From: an uncultured Bacteroidales bacterium
GTDB taxonomy: Bacteria; Bacteroidota; Bacteroidia; Bacteroidales; P3
NCBI GenBank assembly: GCA_900314925.1
Contig: OMXC01000004.1
Span: forward strand, 1-64,000
Direction of reading: 5' to 3'
Length of the DNA: 64,000 nt
This document shows, in pieces, positions 16,349 to 25,948 of the stretch; position 1 is the stretch's first letter; each line of letters opens with the position of its first letter. A program made the position numbers and the translations under genes. The notes beneath the pieces are model-generated. The model was not told where the DNA came from. It was given only the letters and a program-made list of their open reading frames with translations, and searched no databases.

Positions 16349-16356
16349 TATCTTTG
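16349..16356 (+). promoter_or_regulatory. Promoter -7 box for the helicase gene
   Basis: TATCTTTG preceded by ttggattattattcg, a context shared exactly with the RNA promoter at 38,687. The ATG is about 58 nt downstream. Confidence 0.7.
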
Positions 16357-16414
16357 CCGTGAAATAAAAACAGTCCGAACCACAAAAAGACTTCAGGGTT
16401 AGCCAATTAACAGA

Positions 16415-19400
16415 ATGATAGCATTTATCGACACAGAAGTCAGTGTGCAGTCCAAGAAGGTTATGGACTATGGGGCTGTCCGCGAGGACGGCGCGGTGCT
16501 GCACACGCGCAACAAGGCCGAATTCCTGTCTTTCGTTGAGGACTGCGAGGCTGTGGCCGGACACAATATCATCGGGTTCGACCTGAAGCACACCGACATA
16601 AAAGGCCGGCATATTTTCATCGACACGCTCTACCCCTCGCCGCTTCTGTTCCCAAACAAGCCGTACCACCGATTGGTGAAGGACGACAAACTGCAGGTGG
16701 ACGAGTTGAACAGTCCTGTGAATGATGCCAAGAAGGCGCAAGACCTTTTCAACGACGAGATGGAGGCTTGGCGGCAGCTGTCGGCACAGAGAAAGGAGAT
16801 ATACTATCTACTGCTGCACGGAGCAAAGGAATTCAACGGATTCTTCCGATATATCAATTACCAATCGGCACAACGGCCGCTGCTTGGCAGAATATTCACT
16901 CCGGTGAACGAAATTGCGAGGCTGGTGAGCGAGGAATTCCGCGGACGGATATGCAGCCATGCAAACATCGCCGGCATAGCGCGCCAACATCCTGTAGAAC
17001 TGGCCTATGCACTGGCAGTCATCGGGGCCGACGACACGATGAGCATCACACCGGCCTGGGTGCAGCGCAACTATCCTGAGGTGGCCAACGTCATGACCTT
17101 GCTGAGGAACACACCATGCGGGGAATGCGAATACTGCAAAAGCCAGATGGACGCACACAAGAGCCTGCATGAGTTTTTCGGATACGACGAGTTCAGAATA
17201 TTCGACGGCGAGCCGATGCAGCAGCAGGCGGTCGAGGCCGCTATCCGAGGAGAATCGCTGCTGACCATATTCCCGACAGGCGGCGGCAAGAGTCTGACAT
17301 TCCAACTGCCAGCGCTCATAGCCGGACGCAACATGCACGGATTGACTGTCGTCATATCGCCACTGCAGAGCCTGATGAAAGACCAAGTTGACAACATCAC
17401 CGGGCACGGCATCAGCGACGCCGTGACAATCAACGGACTGCTGGACCCCATAGAACGCGCGGAGGCAGTGCGGCAGGTGGCCGAGGGCAACGCCAACTTG
17501 CTGTATATAGCGCCAGAAATGTTGCGCTCCAAAACCATAGAAAGACTGCTGCTTGGGCGCAACGTAGTGCGCTTCGTCATCGACGAGGCCCACTGTTTCT
17601 CGGCCTGGGGACAGGACTTCCGTGTTGACTACCTCTATATAGGCGACTTCATACGTATGCTGCAGGAACAGAAGCACCAGCAGGCACCCATAGCAGTGTC
17701 ATGTTTCACTGCAACGGCGAAGCAGAAAGTCATTGCAGACATACGCGACTATTTCCACGACAAGCTCGGTCTCGAACTGAAGCTTTTCGCCGCCAAGGCA
17801 GAACGCAAAAACCTGCGCTATTCCGTCATCCACACAGACACCGATGAGGACAAATACAACCGTCTGCGGTCGATCATCCTCGGTCACCCATGCCCGACAA
17901 TAGTATACGTGAGCCGCACCAAGCGCTCGCGCGAGCTGGCGGAACACCTGCGTGCCGACGGCATACGCGCGCTGCCATTCAACGGCAAGATGGAGGCCGC
18001 CGACAAAGTGAAGAACCAAGATGCCTTCATGAACGGCGAAGTGGAGGTCATTGTAGCCACATCGGCTTTCGGCATGGGCGTAGACAAAAAGGACGTAGGG
18101 CTGGTGGTGCACTACGACATCAGCGACTCGCTTGAGAACTACATTCAGGAAGCCGGCCGCGCCGGACGCGACCCCCGGATGGAGGCGGAATGCTACGTGC
18201 TATACTCCGACGATGACCTTGACAAACACTTCATACTCCTAAACCAGACCAAGCTCTCCATCAGCGAAATACAACAAGTTTGGAAAGCCATCAAAGATAT
18301 GACACCGCAGCAACCGACAATCAGTTGCTCGGCATTGGAGATAGCACGCAAAGCCGGTTGGGGAGACGAAGTGAGCGACACCGAAACACGCGTCAAAGCC
18401 GCCATAGCGGCATTGGAAAACGCAGGCTTTGTGGAGCGTGGCAGTAATACACCCCATGTCTTTGCCACAGGCATCACCGTTCACACGATGGATGAGGCAC
18501 GACAACGCCTGACACTTTCCCCTCTCTTTGACGAAGGCACGCGAGAAGAAGCCGCCCGCATAATCAGCTCGCTCATCAGCCGCAGAGCCACCTCAGAGAA
18601 CAGCGACGAGGCCGAAAGCCGCATTGACTATTTGGCCGATGTGCTGGGTATGACGAAAGAAACGGTCATACGCAGCATCAATCTCATGCGTCAGGAAGGT
18701 CTGCTCGCCGACAGTCACGACATGCAGGCCCTTGCACCTAAAGCCACAGCACTGCGCGACCTAAACAACATGCTGCGCTTAGAGCAGTTCCTAATAACGC
18801 ATATTGGTGAAGATACACGAGAACTAAACTACAAAGAGCTGAACGAAGAGGCTCTAAGGTCGGGCATTCACTTCTGCAACGTAAAACGCATAAAGACTAT
18901 TCTCTACTTCCTACGACTGAAAGGCTATGTGCATAAGGAAGAACACACCTACAGTGGCAGCGTCAGCCTGCGTTTGCAGACAGACCCAGAATCCACGCAG
19001 AACCGCCATAATCAACGTGCACGACTATGCCAATATGTGGTAGGCGTACTTGCAGAAAAGAAAGAGTCTACAAACAGCACTTCTATAATCAATTTCTCAA
19101 TAGTAGAACTGCTGAATAAATACAACGAAACACAACTTGCTATTGGTGCCGCACCTACGCTTAGCGACATGGAAGAGGCATTACTCTACCTTAGCAAGAC
19201 TGAACTTCTAAAGCTCGAAGGCGGATTCCTCGTTATATACAACACAATGCTGCTGAGACGCAAGGTGGAGCGAAAACAGAGGTATGGCAAGGAACAGTAC
19301 CGAATGCTTGACGAATTCTACCGACAGCGCATACAACAGATACACATCGTGGGAGAATATGCCAATCTAATGGTACGCGACTACGATGCCGCCTTGAAGT

Positions 19401-21100
19401 TTGTCAGTGATTATTTCACGTTAGAATACAAGACATTCATCAACCAATACTTCAAAGGAGAACGGCGAACACAGATCGGAAAGAATATCACACCAGCCAA
19501 ATACAACAAGATTTTTGGCAGTCTGTCGGAAAAACAAAAGGAAATCATCAATGACAATGCCTCACGATATATTGTCGTGGCAGCAGGCCCAGGCAGTGGC
19601 AAGACACGGGTACTGGTGCATAAGCTGGCTTCGCTACTCCTGTTGGAAGACGTAAAGCATGAGCAATTGCTTATGCTCACCTTCTCGCGCGCTGCCGCCA
19701 CCGAGTTCAAAGTGCGACTTATGGACTTGGTGGGCAACGCTGCCCACTTTGTTGACATCAAGACATTCCATTCCTATGCCTTTGACCTGCTGGGGCTGCA
19801 GGGCTCACTTGAGGAAGCCGATGACGTGGTACAGCGCGCAGCAGAGATGATAGAAAACGGAGAAGTGGAGGCGTCAAAGATAGCAAAGAGCGTTCTGGTC
19901 ATAGACGAGGCTCAGGACATGGGGGCCGACGACTACCGACTGGTATTGGCTTTGTTGCAGCGCAACGAAGAAATGCGCCTTATCGCCGTAGGCGACGACG
20001 ATCAGAACATCTACGCCTTCCGAGGAAGTGACTCAGGGCATCTACGCTCGCTCATAACAGAACATGGCGGAAAACTCTACGAAATGACCGACAACTACCG
20101 CTCTGACCGCTCAATTGTAGATTACGCCAACCGCTTTGTTCAGCGCATACCTAACCGGATGAAGCAGTCACCAATAGTGGCAGTGAGTAAGCACAACGGC
20201 ACCGTACAAACAGGATTGTCTTCATTTTCCATAATACCTAAAAACAATGGCACCACAGCAGTATTGACCCGTACCAACGAACAAGCATTACACGTGGCTT
20301 GCATATTGGAACAACAAGGCATACATGCCCTGTTGGTGCAATCGGGCGGAGGATTCCGATTTATCAACCTTGCAGAGGTCAAATATTTTGTAAAGCATCT
20401 GGGAACCGAGGGCTCCACCATAACCAAAGAACAGTGGCTGTCAGCCAAAGAACGAACCCGTTTGAAATATGCTTCCAGCCATCTACTGCCCGCCATGCAG
20501 CGCTTCTGGGACGACTACGAACAAGCGAACAAAAACTACTACCAAAGCAATTTGCGTCAGTTTCTGCTTGAGAGTGACGTCGAAGACTTCCTCGCCACAG
20601 ACGACAATTGCATCTTTGTAAGCACAATACACAAGGCAAAAGGACGCGAATTTGACAATGTACATCTCTTTATTGATAACTACGACACGCAGAATGTAGA
20701 AGACCTACGTGCCACATACGTCGGTATCACACGCGCCCGCCACAACCTGTATATATATAACAATCCTAAACTGCCACAAACCGACATCGCTGTCGGGCTT
20801 ACTTTACGAGACGTGTGGCTTGACTATTTTCGGGAACACAAGGCCTCCATATTGCGACTTCGCAGCGGCGACTCATTACGCTACACGAACGGCTACCTTG
20901 CTACAATGCAAGGTGAATATATTGCATGTCTTTCCAGAAGCAAACGACAGGCGATGGATGACTTACAAAAGCGAGGCTACACTGTGGACACAGCAGTAGT
21001 GTCATACATCCTCGCATGGCGCCCTCGCGAAGAGACAGAAGAGGTTGCTGTATGTCTTGCAAACCTTATCTTGAAAAAACAAACAAATACTACAATATGA
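16415..21100 (+). CDS. DEDD exonuclease / RecQ helicase / UvrD helicase fusion
   Basis: A 1,561-aa multidomain DNA enzyme. Residues 1-160 resemble a DnaQ-like exonuclease: FIDTEVS and AGHNIIGFDLKHTD. A RecQ-type helicase follows with Walker A FPTGGGKSLTFQLPA (about 285), DEAH in VIDEAHCFSAWGQDFR (about 389) and the helicase-C motif QEAGRAGRDPR. The middle (about 640-1,000) carries helical and winged-helix stretches. From about 1,050 a UvrD/Rep helicase begins with VAAGPGSGKTRVL (about 1,056), VIDEAQDMGADDY (about 1,162) and ends with VSTIHKAKGREFDNVHL (about 1,400). Two motor types of opposite polarity in one chain suggest a repair or anti-invader nuclease. The gene ends by a 4-bp ATGA overlap with the C69 peptidase gene. 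Confidence 0.92.
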   Translation: MIAFIDTEVSVQSKKVMDYGAVREDGAVLHTRNKAEFLSFVEDCEAVAGHNIIGFDLKHTDIKGRHIFIDTLYPSPLLFPNKPYHRLVKDDKLQVDELNSPVNDAKKAQDLFNDEMEAWRQLSAQRKEIYYLLLHGAKEFNGFFRYINYQSAQRPLLGRIFTPVNEIARLVSEEFRGRICSHANIAGIARQHPVELAYALAVIGADDTMSITPAWVQRNYPEVANVMTLLRNTPCGECEYCKSQMDAHKSLHEFFGYDEFRIFDGEPMQQQAVEAAIRGESLLTIFPTGGGKSLTFQLPALIAGRNMHGLTVVISPLQSLMKDQVDNITGHGISDAVTINGLLDPIERAEAVRQVAEGNANLLYIAPEMLRSKTIERLLLGRNVVRFVIDEAHCFSAWGQDFRVDYLYIGDFIRMLQEQKHQQAPIAVSCFTATAKQKVIADIRDYFHDKLGLELKLFAAKAERKNLRYSVIHTDTDEDKYNRLRSIILGHPCPTIVYVSRTKRSRELAEHLRADGIRALPFNGKMEAADKVKNQDAFMNGEVEVIVATSAFGMGVDKKDVGLVVHYDISDSLENYIQEAGRAGRDPRMEAECYVLYSDDDLDKHFILLNQTKLSISEIQQVWKAIKDMTPQQPTISCSALEIARKAGWGDEVSDTETRVKAAIAALENAGFVERGSNTPHVFATGITVHTMDEARQRLTLSPLFDEGTREEAARIISSLISRRATSENSDEAESRIDYLADVLGMTKETVIRSINLMRQEGLLADSHDMQALAPKATALRDLNNMLRLEQFLITHIGEDTRELNYKELNEEALRSGIHFCNVKRIKTILYFLRLKGYVHKEEHTYSGSVSLRLQTDPESTQNRHNQRARLCQYVVGVLAEKKESTNSTSIINFSIVELLNKYNETQLAIGAAPTLSDMEEALLYLSKTELLKLEGGFLVIYNTMLLRRKVERKQRYGKEQYRMLDEFYRQRIQQIHIVGEYANLMVRDYDAALKFVSDYFTLEYKTFINQYFKGERRTQIGKNITPAKYNKIFGSLSEKQKEIINDNASRYIVVAAGPGSGKTRVLVHKLASLLLLEDVKHEQLLMLTFSRAAATEFKVRLMDLVGNAAHFVDIKTFHSYAFDLLGLQGSLEEADDVVQRAAEMIENGEVEASKIAKSVLVIDEAQDMGADDYRLVLALLQRNEEMRLIAVGDDDQNIYAFRGSDSGHLRSLITEHGGKLYEMTDNYRSDRSIVDYANRFVQRIPNRMKQSPIVAVSKHNGTVQTGLSSFSIIPKNNGTTAVLTRTNEQALHVACILEQQGIHALLVQSGGGFRFINLAEVKYFVKHLGTEGSTITKEQWLSAKERTRLKYASSHLLPAMQRFWDDYEQANKNYYQSNLRQFLLESDVEDFLATDDNCIFVSTIHKAKGREFDNVHLFIDNYDTQNVEDLRATYVGITRARHNLYIYNNPKLPQTDIAVGLTLRDVWLDYFREHKASILRLRSGDSLRYTNGYLATMQGEYIACLSRSKRQAMDDLQKRGYTVDTAVVSYILAWRPREETEEVAVCLANLILKKQTNTTI

Positions 21101-22674
21101 AACGGATACTAATACTATTAGCTACGGTGCTGCCGCTGCTGGCGGCGGGGCAGGTGAACCACAAGGAAAGCTGCACATCGATAATGGTCGGCAAGCGCGC
21201 CTCGACCGACGGGAGCGTCATTACGTCGCACACCTGCGACGGGCGCTACCGCACGTGGATGAGCATAGAGCCGGCGCAGAAGGCCGAGAAGGGGCGCAAG
21301 CACACCGTGCGCAAGGGGACGCTGCACACCGTCGGCGCCGCCGACACCACGGGGGTGCGCAACGCGGGCTCCATAGCCATGAACGAGGCCACCTACGCCT
21401 ACCTCAACACGGCCTACCCCTGCCTCAACGAGCGCCAGCTGGCCATCGGCGAGAGCACCTTCAGCGGACCCGACACGCTGGTGAACGAGAACGGCATGTT
21501 CCTCATCGAGGAGCTGCAGCGCGTGGCCCTGATGCGCTGCTCGACGGCGAGGGAGGCCATAAGGCTCATTGCGCAACTGGTGGCCAAGTACGGCTACGGC
21601 GACGGGGGCGAGTGCATCACCATAGCCGACCGCAATGAGGTGTGGCAGATGGAGATACTGGGCGAGGGCAAGGACAAGATAGGCGGCGTGTGGGCGGCAC
21701 AGCGCGTGCCTGACGACCACGTGGCCGTGAGCTGCAACATTCCGCGCATAGGACGTCTGCAGCGCGACAACCCCGAATACTTCATGTGCTCAGACAACGT
21801 GGAGGAGGTGGCGAAACGCTACGGCCTGTGGGACGGCGAGGGCGAGTTCGTCTTCTGGAAAGCCTTCAACACGCCGTGGGCCAACGGCCGCAACTTCCGT
21901 GAGCGCGAGTGGTTCATCTTCAACGCTCTGGCCCCCTCGCAGGGGTTCACCTACGACATGGAGGAACTGCCCTTCTCGGTGAAACCCGACGCGCAGGTGG
22001 ACGTGACCGACGTGATGAACCTGCTGCGCTCCACCTACGAGGGCACAGACAAAGACATGACGAAGAACCTGAAGGTGGTGGTGACGCGCAAGCGCGACGA
22101 CGGCAGCACATACAAAGACACCGTCGTCAGCCCTGTGGCCAACCCATGGATGACCTCCACCATGCAGCAGACGCTGAACATGCTGGCTCCCGGCACCGTG
22201 GAGTTCCAGCGCACGGTGAGCGTGGCGTGGTGTTCCTATTCGTGGGTGGCGCAGCTGCGCGACTGGCTGCCCGACCAGGTGGGCGGCATCTGCTGGATGT
22301 CGGTCGACAACCCGGCGCAGAGCCCCCACATACCGGTGTTCTGCGGCACCACGACGTTGCCCGAGGCCTTCAGCCGCTGCGGCCAGAAGAAATACGACGA
22401 AGGGGCGTGGCTGTGGCAGTACCGCCGCGCCAACAAGCTGGCCACGGTGGCATGGCAGCGCACCAAGAAGCAGCACATGGCCGCCGTCATGCAGCAGGAA
22501 GGGGCCGCTTTCAGCGGGCTTAAACCCCTCGAAGACGAGATAAAAGCCATGAAGAACCCTTCAAAAGGCACGAAGCAGCTCAACGCCTACACGCAGCAGG
22601 TGTACGACAACACGCGTGCCGCCTGGGCCGACCTGGAGGCCAGCTACTGGCACATGTTCGGCATGGGCTTCTGA
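21097..22674 (+). CDS. C69 family dipeptidase
   Basis: A 525-aa exported peptidase of the PepD/secernin class (N-terminal nucleophile hydrolase). A signal peptide (MKRILILLATVLPLLAAGQ) is followed by ESCTSIMVGKRASTDGSVI, where the Cys is the expected nucleophile. YGYGDGGECITIADRNEVWQ and other family motifs follow. The start at 21,097 overlaps the helicase stop (ATGA), indicating translational coupling, although the two functions look unrelated. The longer frame beginning at 21,016 lies within the helicase and lacks the signal peptide at its start. Length is normal. Confidence 0.93.
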   Translation: MKRILILLATVLPLLAAGQVNHKESCTSIMVGKRASTDGSVITSHTCDGRYRTWMSIEPAQKAEKGRKHTVRKGTLHTVGAADTTGVRNAGSIAMNEATYAYLNTAYPCLNERQLAIGESTFSGPDTLVNENGMFLIEELQRVALMRCSTAREAIRLIAQLVAKYGYGDGGECITIADRNEVWQMEILGEGKDKIGGVWAAQRVPDDHVAVSCNIPRIGRLQRDNPEYFMCSDNVEEVAKRYGLWDGEGEFVFWKAFNTPWANGRNFREREWFIFNALAPSQGFTYDMEELPFSVKPDAQVDVTDVMNLLRSTYEGTDKDMTKNLKVVVTRKRDDGSTYKDTVVSPVANPWMTSTMQQTLNMLAPGTVEFQRTVSVAWCSYSWVAQLRDWLPDQVGGICWMSVDNPAQSPHIPVFCGTTTLPEAFSRCGQKKYDEGAWLWQYRRANKLATVAWQRTKKQHMAAVMQQEGAAFSGLKPLEDEIKAMKNPSKGTKQLNAYTQQVYDNTRAAWADLEASYWHMFGMGF

Positions 22675-22677
22675 GGC

Positions 22678-23793
22678 TCAGCTCCAGATACTCAACTTGC
22701 TGAGGAAAGAGATATTCTCTCTGACCGACGACTCGACAAGGAAGTCAAAGTCGCGCTCGGCGCTTTTGTGGAAAGCCACCTCGACGGGGAGCACGTAGAC
22801 AGGCAGCCCCGTGGTCTTGCCGCGCAGACGGACGGCGTCCTTTTCGGTGGTAACAATGATGTTGTTAGAGCCCGGCAGGGATGCGAAGGTGTCGCGTATG
22901 CGGGCCACGTCGCGCGCGCTGAAGTCGTGATGGTCGCCAAAGACCAGGTGCTTCACCTTGGTGCTGCGACGCAGCTCGGCGACCATAGGCTCCGGATGCG
23001 CGATACCGGTGACACAGAGGATATTGTCAGCGTGGCGCATGTCGACGCCGGCGGGCCGTCCGTCAAGGTCCAGCAGAGCACCGTACTTGAGGTAGGAGAA
23101 GAAGACCTTCTGGTAATTAAGCAGGTGCATGTCATGGACGATATTGTGCTTCTCGACGGGATTGAGCGGCACAGGGCACTTGGTGACGATGACGATGTTG
23201 GCACGCAGGCGAGCGCTCTTGAACTCGCGCAAGTTGCCATAGGGAAGGATGTGGTCCTTGAAGAACGGGTGCCCGTATTCGGTAAGCAAAATGTTGATGC
23301 TGGGCTTGATGGCGCGGTGCTGGAAGACATCGTCGAGGATGACGAGTTGTGGCGACATTGATATATGCACCTCCTCCTCGCCTTGCATCTCGATGCGTTC
23401 CTGCGCCATGAGTCTATGCACCCCTTCCACACGCTTCTCGCAGACTGCCACCTGCACATTGGGGAACTTGGCGGCCATCATGGCGGGTTCGTCGCCGAGG
23501 AGCTCAGGATTATGGCTGCCGTCATCGGCAAAGAAGCCCTTGCTTTTGCGCTTGTAGCCGCGGCTGAGCACGGCGGTGCTGTAGCGGTCGGAGAGCAGCC
23601 GCAGCAGATATTCGACATGCGGCGTCTTGCCGCTGCCCCCGGTGCAGAGGTTGCCCACACCGATGGTGGTGATGTGTGGTGCCGCCTGCCGCTTGAGGCC
23701 TATGGCATAAAAGAAGTCCCGCACCGCCACGCCTACGGCATACCACATGGTCAGTGGCCATAGCACATAGGAGATGATGGTGCGGAACGTCAT
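22678..23793 (-). CDS. lpxK: Tetraacyldisaccharide 4'-kinase
   Basis: A 371-aa LpxK, which phosphorylates the 4' position of the lipid A disaccharide at the inner membrane. It has an N-terminal membrane helix (ISYVLWPLTMWYAVGVAV), the Walker A variant GNLCTGGSGKTP, SRGYKR and ILLTEYGHP in the normal order. Length is typical. It lies 8 bp after rubrerythrin in the same direction, so it is probably cotranscribed from that promoter. It converges with the C69 gene with a 3-bp gap and no visible terminator. Confidence 0.96.
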   Translation of the reverse strand: MTFRTIISYVLWPLTMWYAVGVAVRDFFYAIGLKRQAAPHITTIGVGNLCTGGSGKTPHVEYLLRLLSDRYSTAVLSRGYKRKSKGFFADDGSHNPELLGDEPAMMAAKFPNVQVAVCEKRVEGVHRLMAQERIEMQGEEEVHISMSPQLVILDDVFQHRAIKPSINILLTEYGHPFFKDHILPYGNLREFKSARLRANIVIVTKCPVPLNPVEKHNIVHDMHLLNYQKVFFSYLKYGALLDLDGRPAGVDMRHADNILCVTGIAHPEPMVAELRRSTKVKHLVFGDHHDFSARDVARIRDTFASLPGSNNIIVTTEKDAVRLRGKTTGLPVYVLPVEVAFHKSAERDFDFLVESSVRENISFLSKLSIWS

Positions 23794-23801
23794 AAATGGA
23801 T

Positions 23802-24344
23802 TTACTTGTTGAAGTAGCGGTTGAGCAGGCCTTCGAGAGCTTTGCCGTGGCGGGCTTCGTCGCGGGCCATCTCGTGGACGGTGTCGTGGATAGCGTCGAG
23901 GTTAAGGGCCTTGGCACGCTTGGCGAGGTCGGTCTTGCCGGCGGTGGCGCCATACTCGGCGTCGACGCGCATCTTGAGGTTCTCCTTGGTGCTGTCGGTC
24001 AGCACTTCGCCCAGCAGCTCGGCGAACTTGGCGGCATGTTCGGCCTCCTCAAAGGCGGCTTTCTCCCAGTAGAGACCCACCTCGGGATAACCCTCACGAT
24101 GAGCCACGCGGGCCATGGCCAGGTACATACCCACTTCTTTGCACTCGCCTTCAAAGTTGGCGCGGAGGTCCATCTTGATATCTTCGGGAGCATCCTTGGC
24201 AACGCCGACGATATGCTCGGCGGCCCAAGTCTTGATGTCTTCCTTCACTTCCTGCATGGGTTTGCCACAGATGGGGCATTTCTCGGGCATCTCGTCGCCT
24301 TCATAGACGTAGCCACACACGGGGCAGATAAACTTTTTGCTCAT
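23802..24344 (-). CDS. Rubrerythrin (rubredoxin domain at N-terminus)
   Basis: A 180-aa peroxide-reducing iron protein. Residues 1-35 form a rubredoxin centre ([20 protein letters not shown]), and the rest is a ferritin-like four-helix domain with Glu and Glu-x2-His motifs ([33 protein letters not shown]). This reversed order, rubredoxin first, occurs in anaerobes. It reduces hydrogen peroxide under oxygen stress in the cytoplasm. It has its own promoter (24,392-24,399, minus) and precedes lpxK. Confidence 0.95.
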   Translation of the reverse strand: MSKKFICPVCGYVYEGDEMPEKCPICGKPMQEVKEDIKTWAAEHIVGVAKDAPEDIKMDLRANFEGECKEVGMYLAMARVAHREGYPEVGLYWEKAAFEEAEHAAKFAELLGEVLTDSTKENLKMRVDAEYGATAGKTDLAKRAKALNLDAIHDTVHEMARDEARHGKALEGLLNRYFNK

Positions 24345-24391
24345 AATTGTCTTGATGTTTTTGGATTAATATTCGGTTTTAAAATCAAGTG

Positions 24392-24399
24392 CAAAGATA
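24392..24399 (-). promoter_or_regulatory. Promoter -7 box for rubrerythrin-lpxK
   Basis: TATCTTTG on the minus strand, followed by CAC; the start codon is about 48 nt downstream. Confidence 0.7.
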
Positions 24400-24430
24400 C
24401 GCACTTTTTGTGATATGGCGAAATAATTTT

Positions 24431-25945
24431 TTACGCCTTGTTTCTAAATGCCAGGAAGAATGTGCAGAAGAGGATGCCGGCGAGGGTGGCAAGGGTGTCT
24501 TCGGAGACCATGGATATGAGTATGGTGAGAAGCCACGGCAGCATTAGAGTGCCCGACACGGCCCTGCGGAACCTGTGCAGTGGGAACATGGCTCGCAGGA
24601 CCAGCAGAAGCACTAAAACAAAACCCACTATGCCCAGAGCCGCCATGATGCCGAGGTACTGGCTGTGGCAGTTCATCCGGTAGCCGGAGAGCTCGCTGCC
24701 GCTGGCGGTGAGGTAGTCATCCATGGCATCCACAACGTCTCCGGTGCCCACCCCAAACCACGGGTGTTCTCCTATGACATGCGCCGCGGCATCCCACATT
24801 TCCATGCGTTGCAGCATGGTGAAACCGGCAACGGCGTGTGTATGCACGTAAAACTCACGCTCAATCAACATCGTGTACACCATCTTGCGGAATATGTTGC
24901 CCTCCTCATAGACAGGGTTGGCCACACCATTCTCAACAGAAAGCACCTGTGCGTCGCTAAGGGCGGCAACTCCCACGCTGTCCTTGGTCAGTCCGAGACC
25001 GTTGAGATAGCGGATGAGCGTCGACTTGACGCTGTAGCCACTGCGTGCCAGACCGTCATAGTCCAGCGTGCTGCGGCGGTTCCACTCGTTGCGCAACTCC
25101 TCGTCGCAGACATAGTTGTATATATAGTTGCCATTCTCTATCACGCCGTCCTGCATGTGCTCGTATGGCCTGCCGTTTGCCGTGCACTCCCGCAGCGGCT
25201 CTTCAGCCATTGGTACCAGCCGGTAGTAATTCTTCACCTCGTAGCCCATCACGCCCATAGCGCCGCCGGCGAGCAGCACCCACAGCGCAATGAGCGGCCA
25301 CCTGCGCCAGCGCGTCAGCAACATTACCAGCGACACGACAGCCAACACAATGATACCTGTATACGAGTGGATTATCACCATGAAGGCAAGCATCCACAAC
25401 GCCAGCGGCACGGCAAGCCAGCGCTGCCACCTTGCACCGTTGAGCATCACGCCTACAGAGAGGTACACCACCACACAGCAGTTCAAGGCAAAGCGGATGT
25501 GCGATATATTGGGCACTATGGCGCGGTGCGGCAAGCCGGGTATGGTGAGCCATCGCACAAGGCCCACAATAGTCACCACAAACACCGCTGCTGTATAGGT
25601 CAGCAGCACCACCCTGCGCGCATTGCCGGCAAGGGGCTGCGTGGTAAGCATCACGACGGGGACGCACAGCAGCGGCAGCATCACCTGGATGGTGCCCCAC
25701 CCTGCCCTGGTATCGGCGGTCCACAGCATACCGGCAAGCATCAGCAGGAAGAGCCCTGCAAAGGCCTGCAGCAGGCGGCTCTCTTTGGCCATCTGCCACT
25801 TCTCGCGCCAGCGGCCTTCAAGCAGCCAGTTGACACCAAGGAACACCCATGCCATGTTGGCCAGGAACACCGACGTCACCATTGAGACGCCAAGGAAACA
25901 CAGCAGCAGAACGTATATCGACCTATGTACCTTCGCCGGCAGCAT
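24431..25945 (-). CDS. O-antigen ligase family membrane protein
   Basis: A 504-aa polytopic membrane protein with about 10-12 hydrophobic helices and a large periplasmic loop (about residues 230-380), as in the WaaL/Wzy_C family. The segment HPWFGVGTGDVVDAMDDYL, with the characteristic His and Gly-rich turn, is the Wzy_C signature. It would join or polymerise glycans on the periplasmic face. The gene is 3 bp after the S41 protease gene and probably cotranscribed with it. No other polysaccharide genes are near, so its substrate is not indicated. Confidence 0.85.
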   Translation of the reverse strand: MLPAKVHRSIYVLLLCFLGVSMVTSVFLANMAWVFLGVNWLLEGRWREKWQMAKESRLLQAFAGLFLLMLAGMLWTADTRAGWGTIQVMLPLLCVPVVMLTTQPLAGNARRVVLLTYTAAVFVVTIVGLVRWLTIPGLPHRAIVPNISHIRFALNCCVVVYLSVGVMLNGARWQRWLAVPLALWMLAFMVIIHSYTGIIVLAVVSLVMLLTRWRRWPLIALWVLLAGGAMGVMGYEVKNYYRLVPMAEEPLRECTANGRPYEHMQDGVIENGNYIYNYVCDEELRNEWNRRSTLDYDGLARSGYSVKSTLIRYLNGLGLTKDSVGVAALSDAQVLSVENGVANPVYEEGNIFRKMVYTMLIEREFYVHTHAVAGFTMLQRMEMWDAAAHVIGEHPWFGVGTGDVVDAMDDYLTASGSELSGYRMNCHSQYLGIMAALGIVGFVLVLLLVLRAMFPLHRFRRAVSGTLMLPWLLTILISMVSEDTLATLAGILFCTFFLAFRNKA

Positions 25946-25948
25946 GGC

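Larger units (their letters stand above)
15984..16414. other. 431-bp gap with phased GTATCA repeats and a CTACGG hairpin
   Basis: The gap holds five GTATCA hexamers, one inverted repeat of the CTACGG family and a promoter for the helicase gene. No coding sequence was found in it. Confidence 0.7.
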
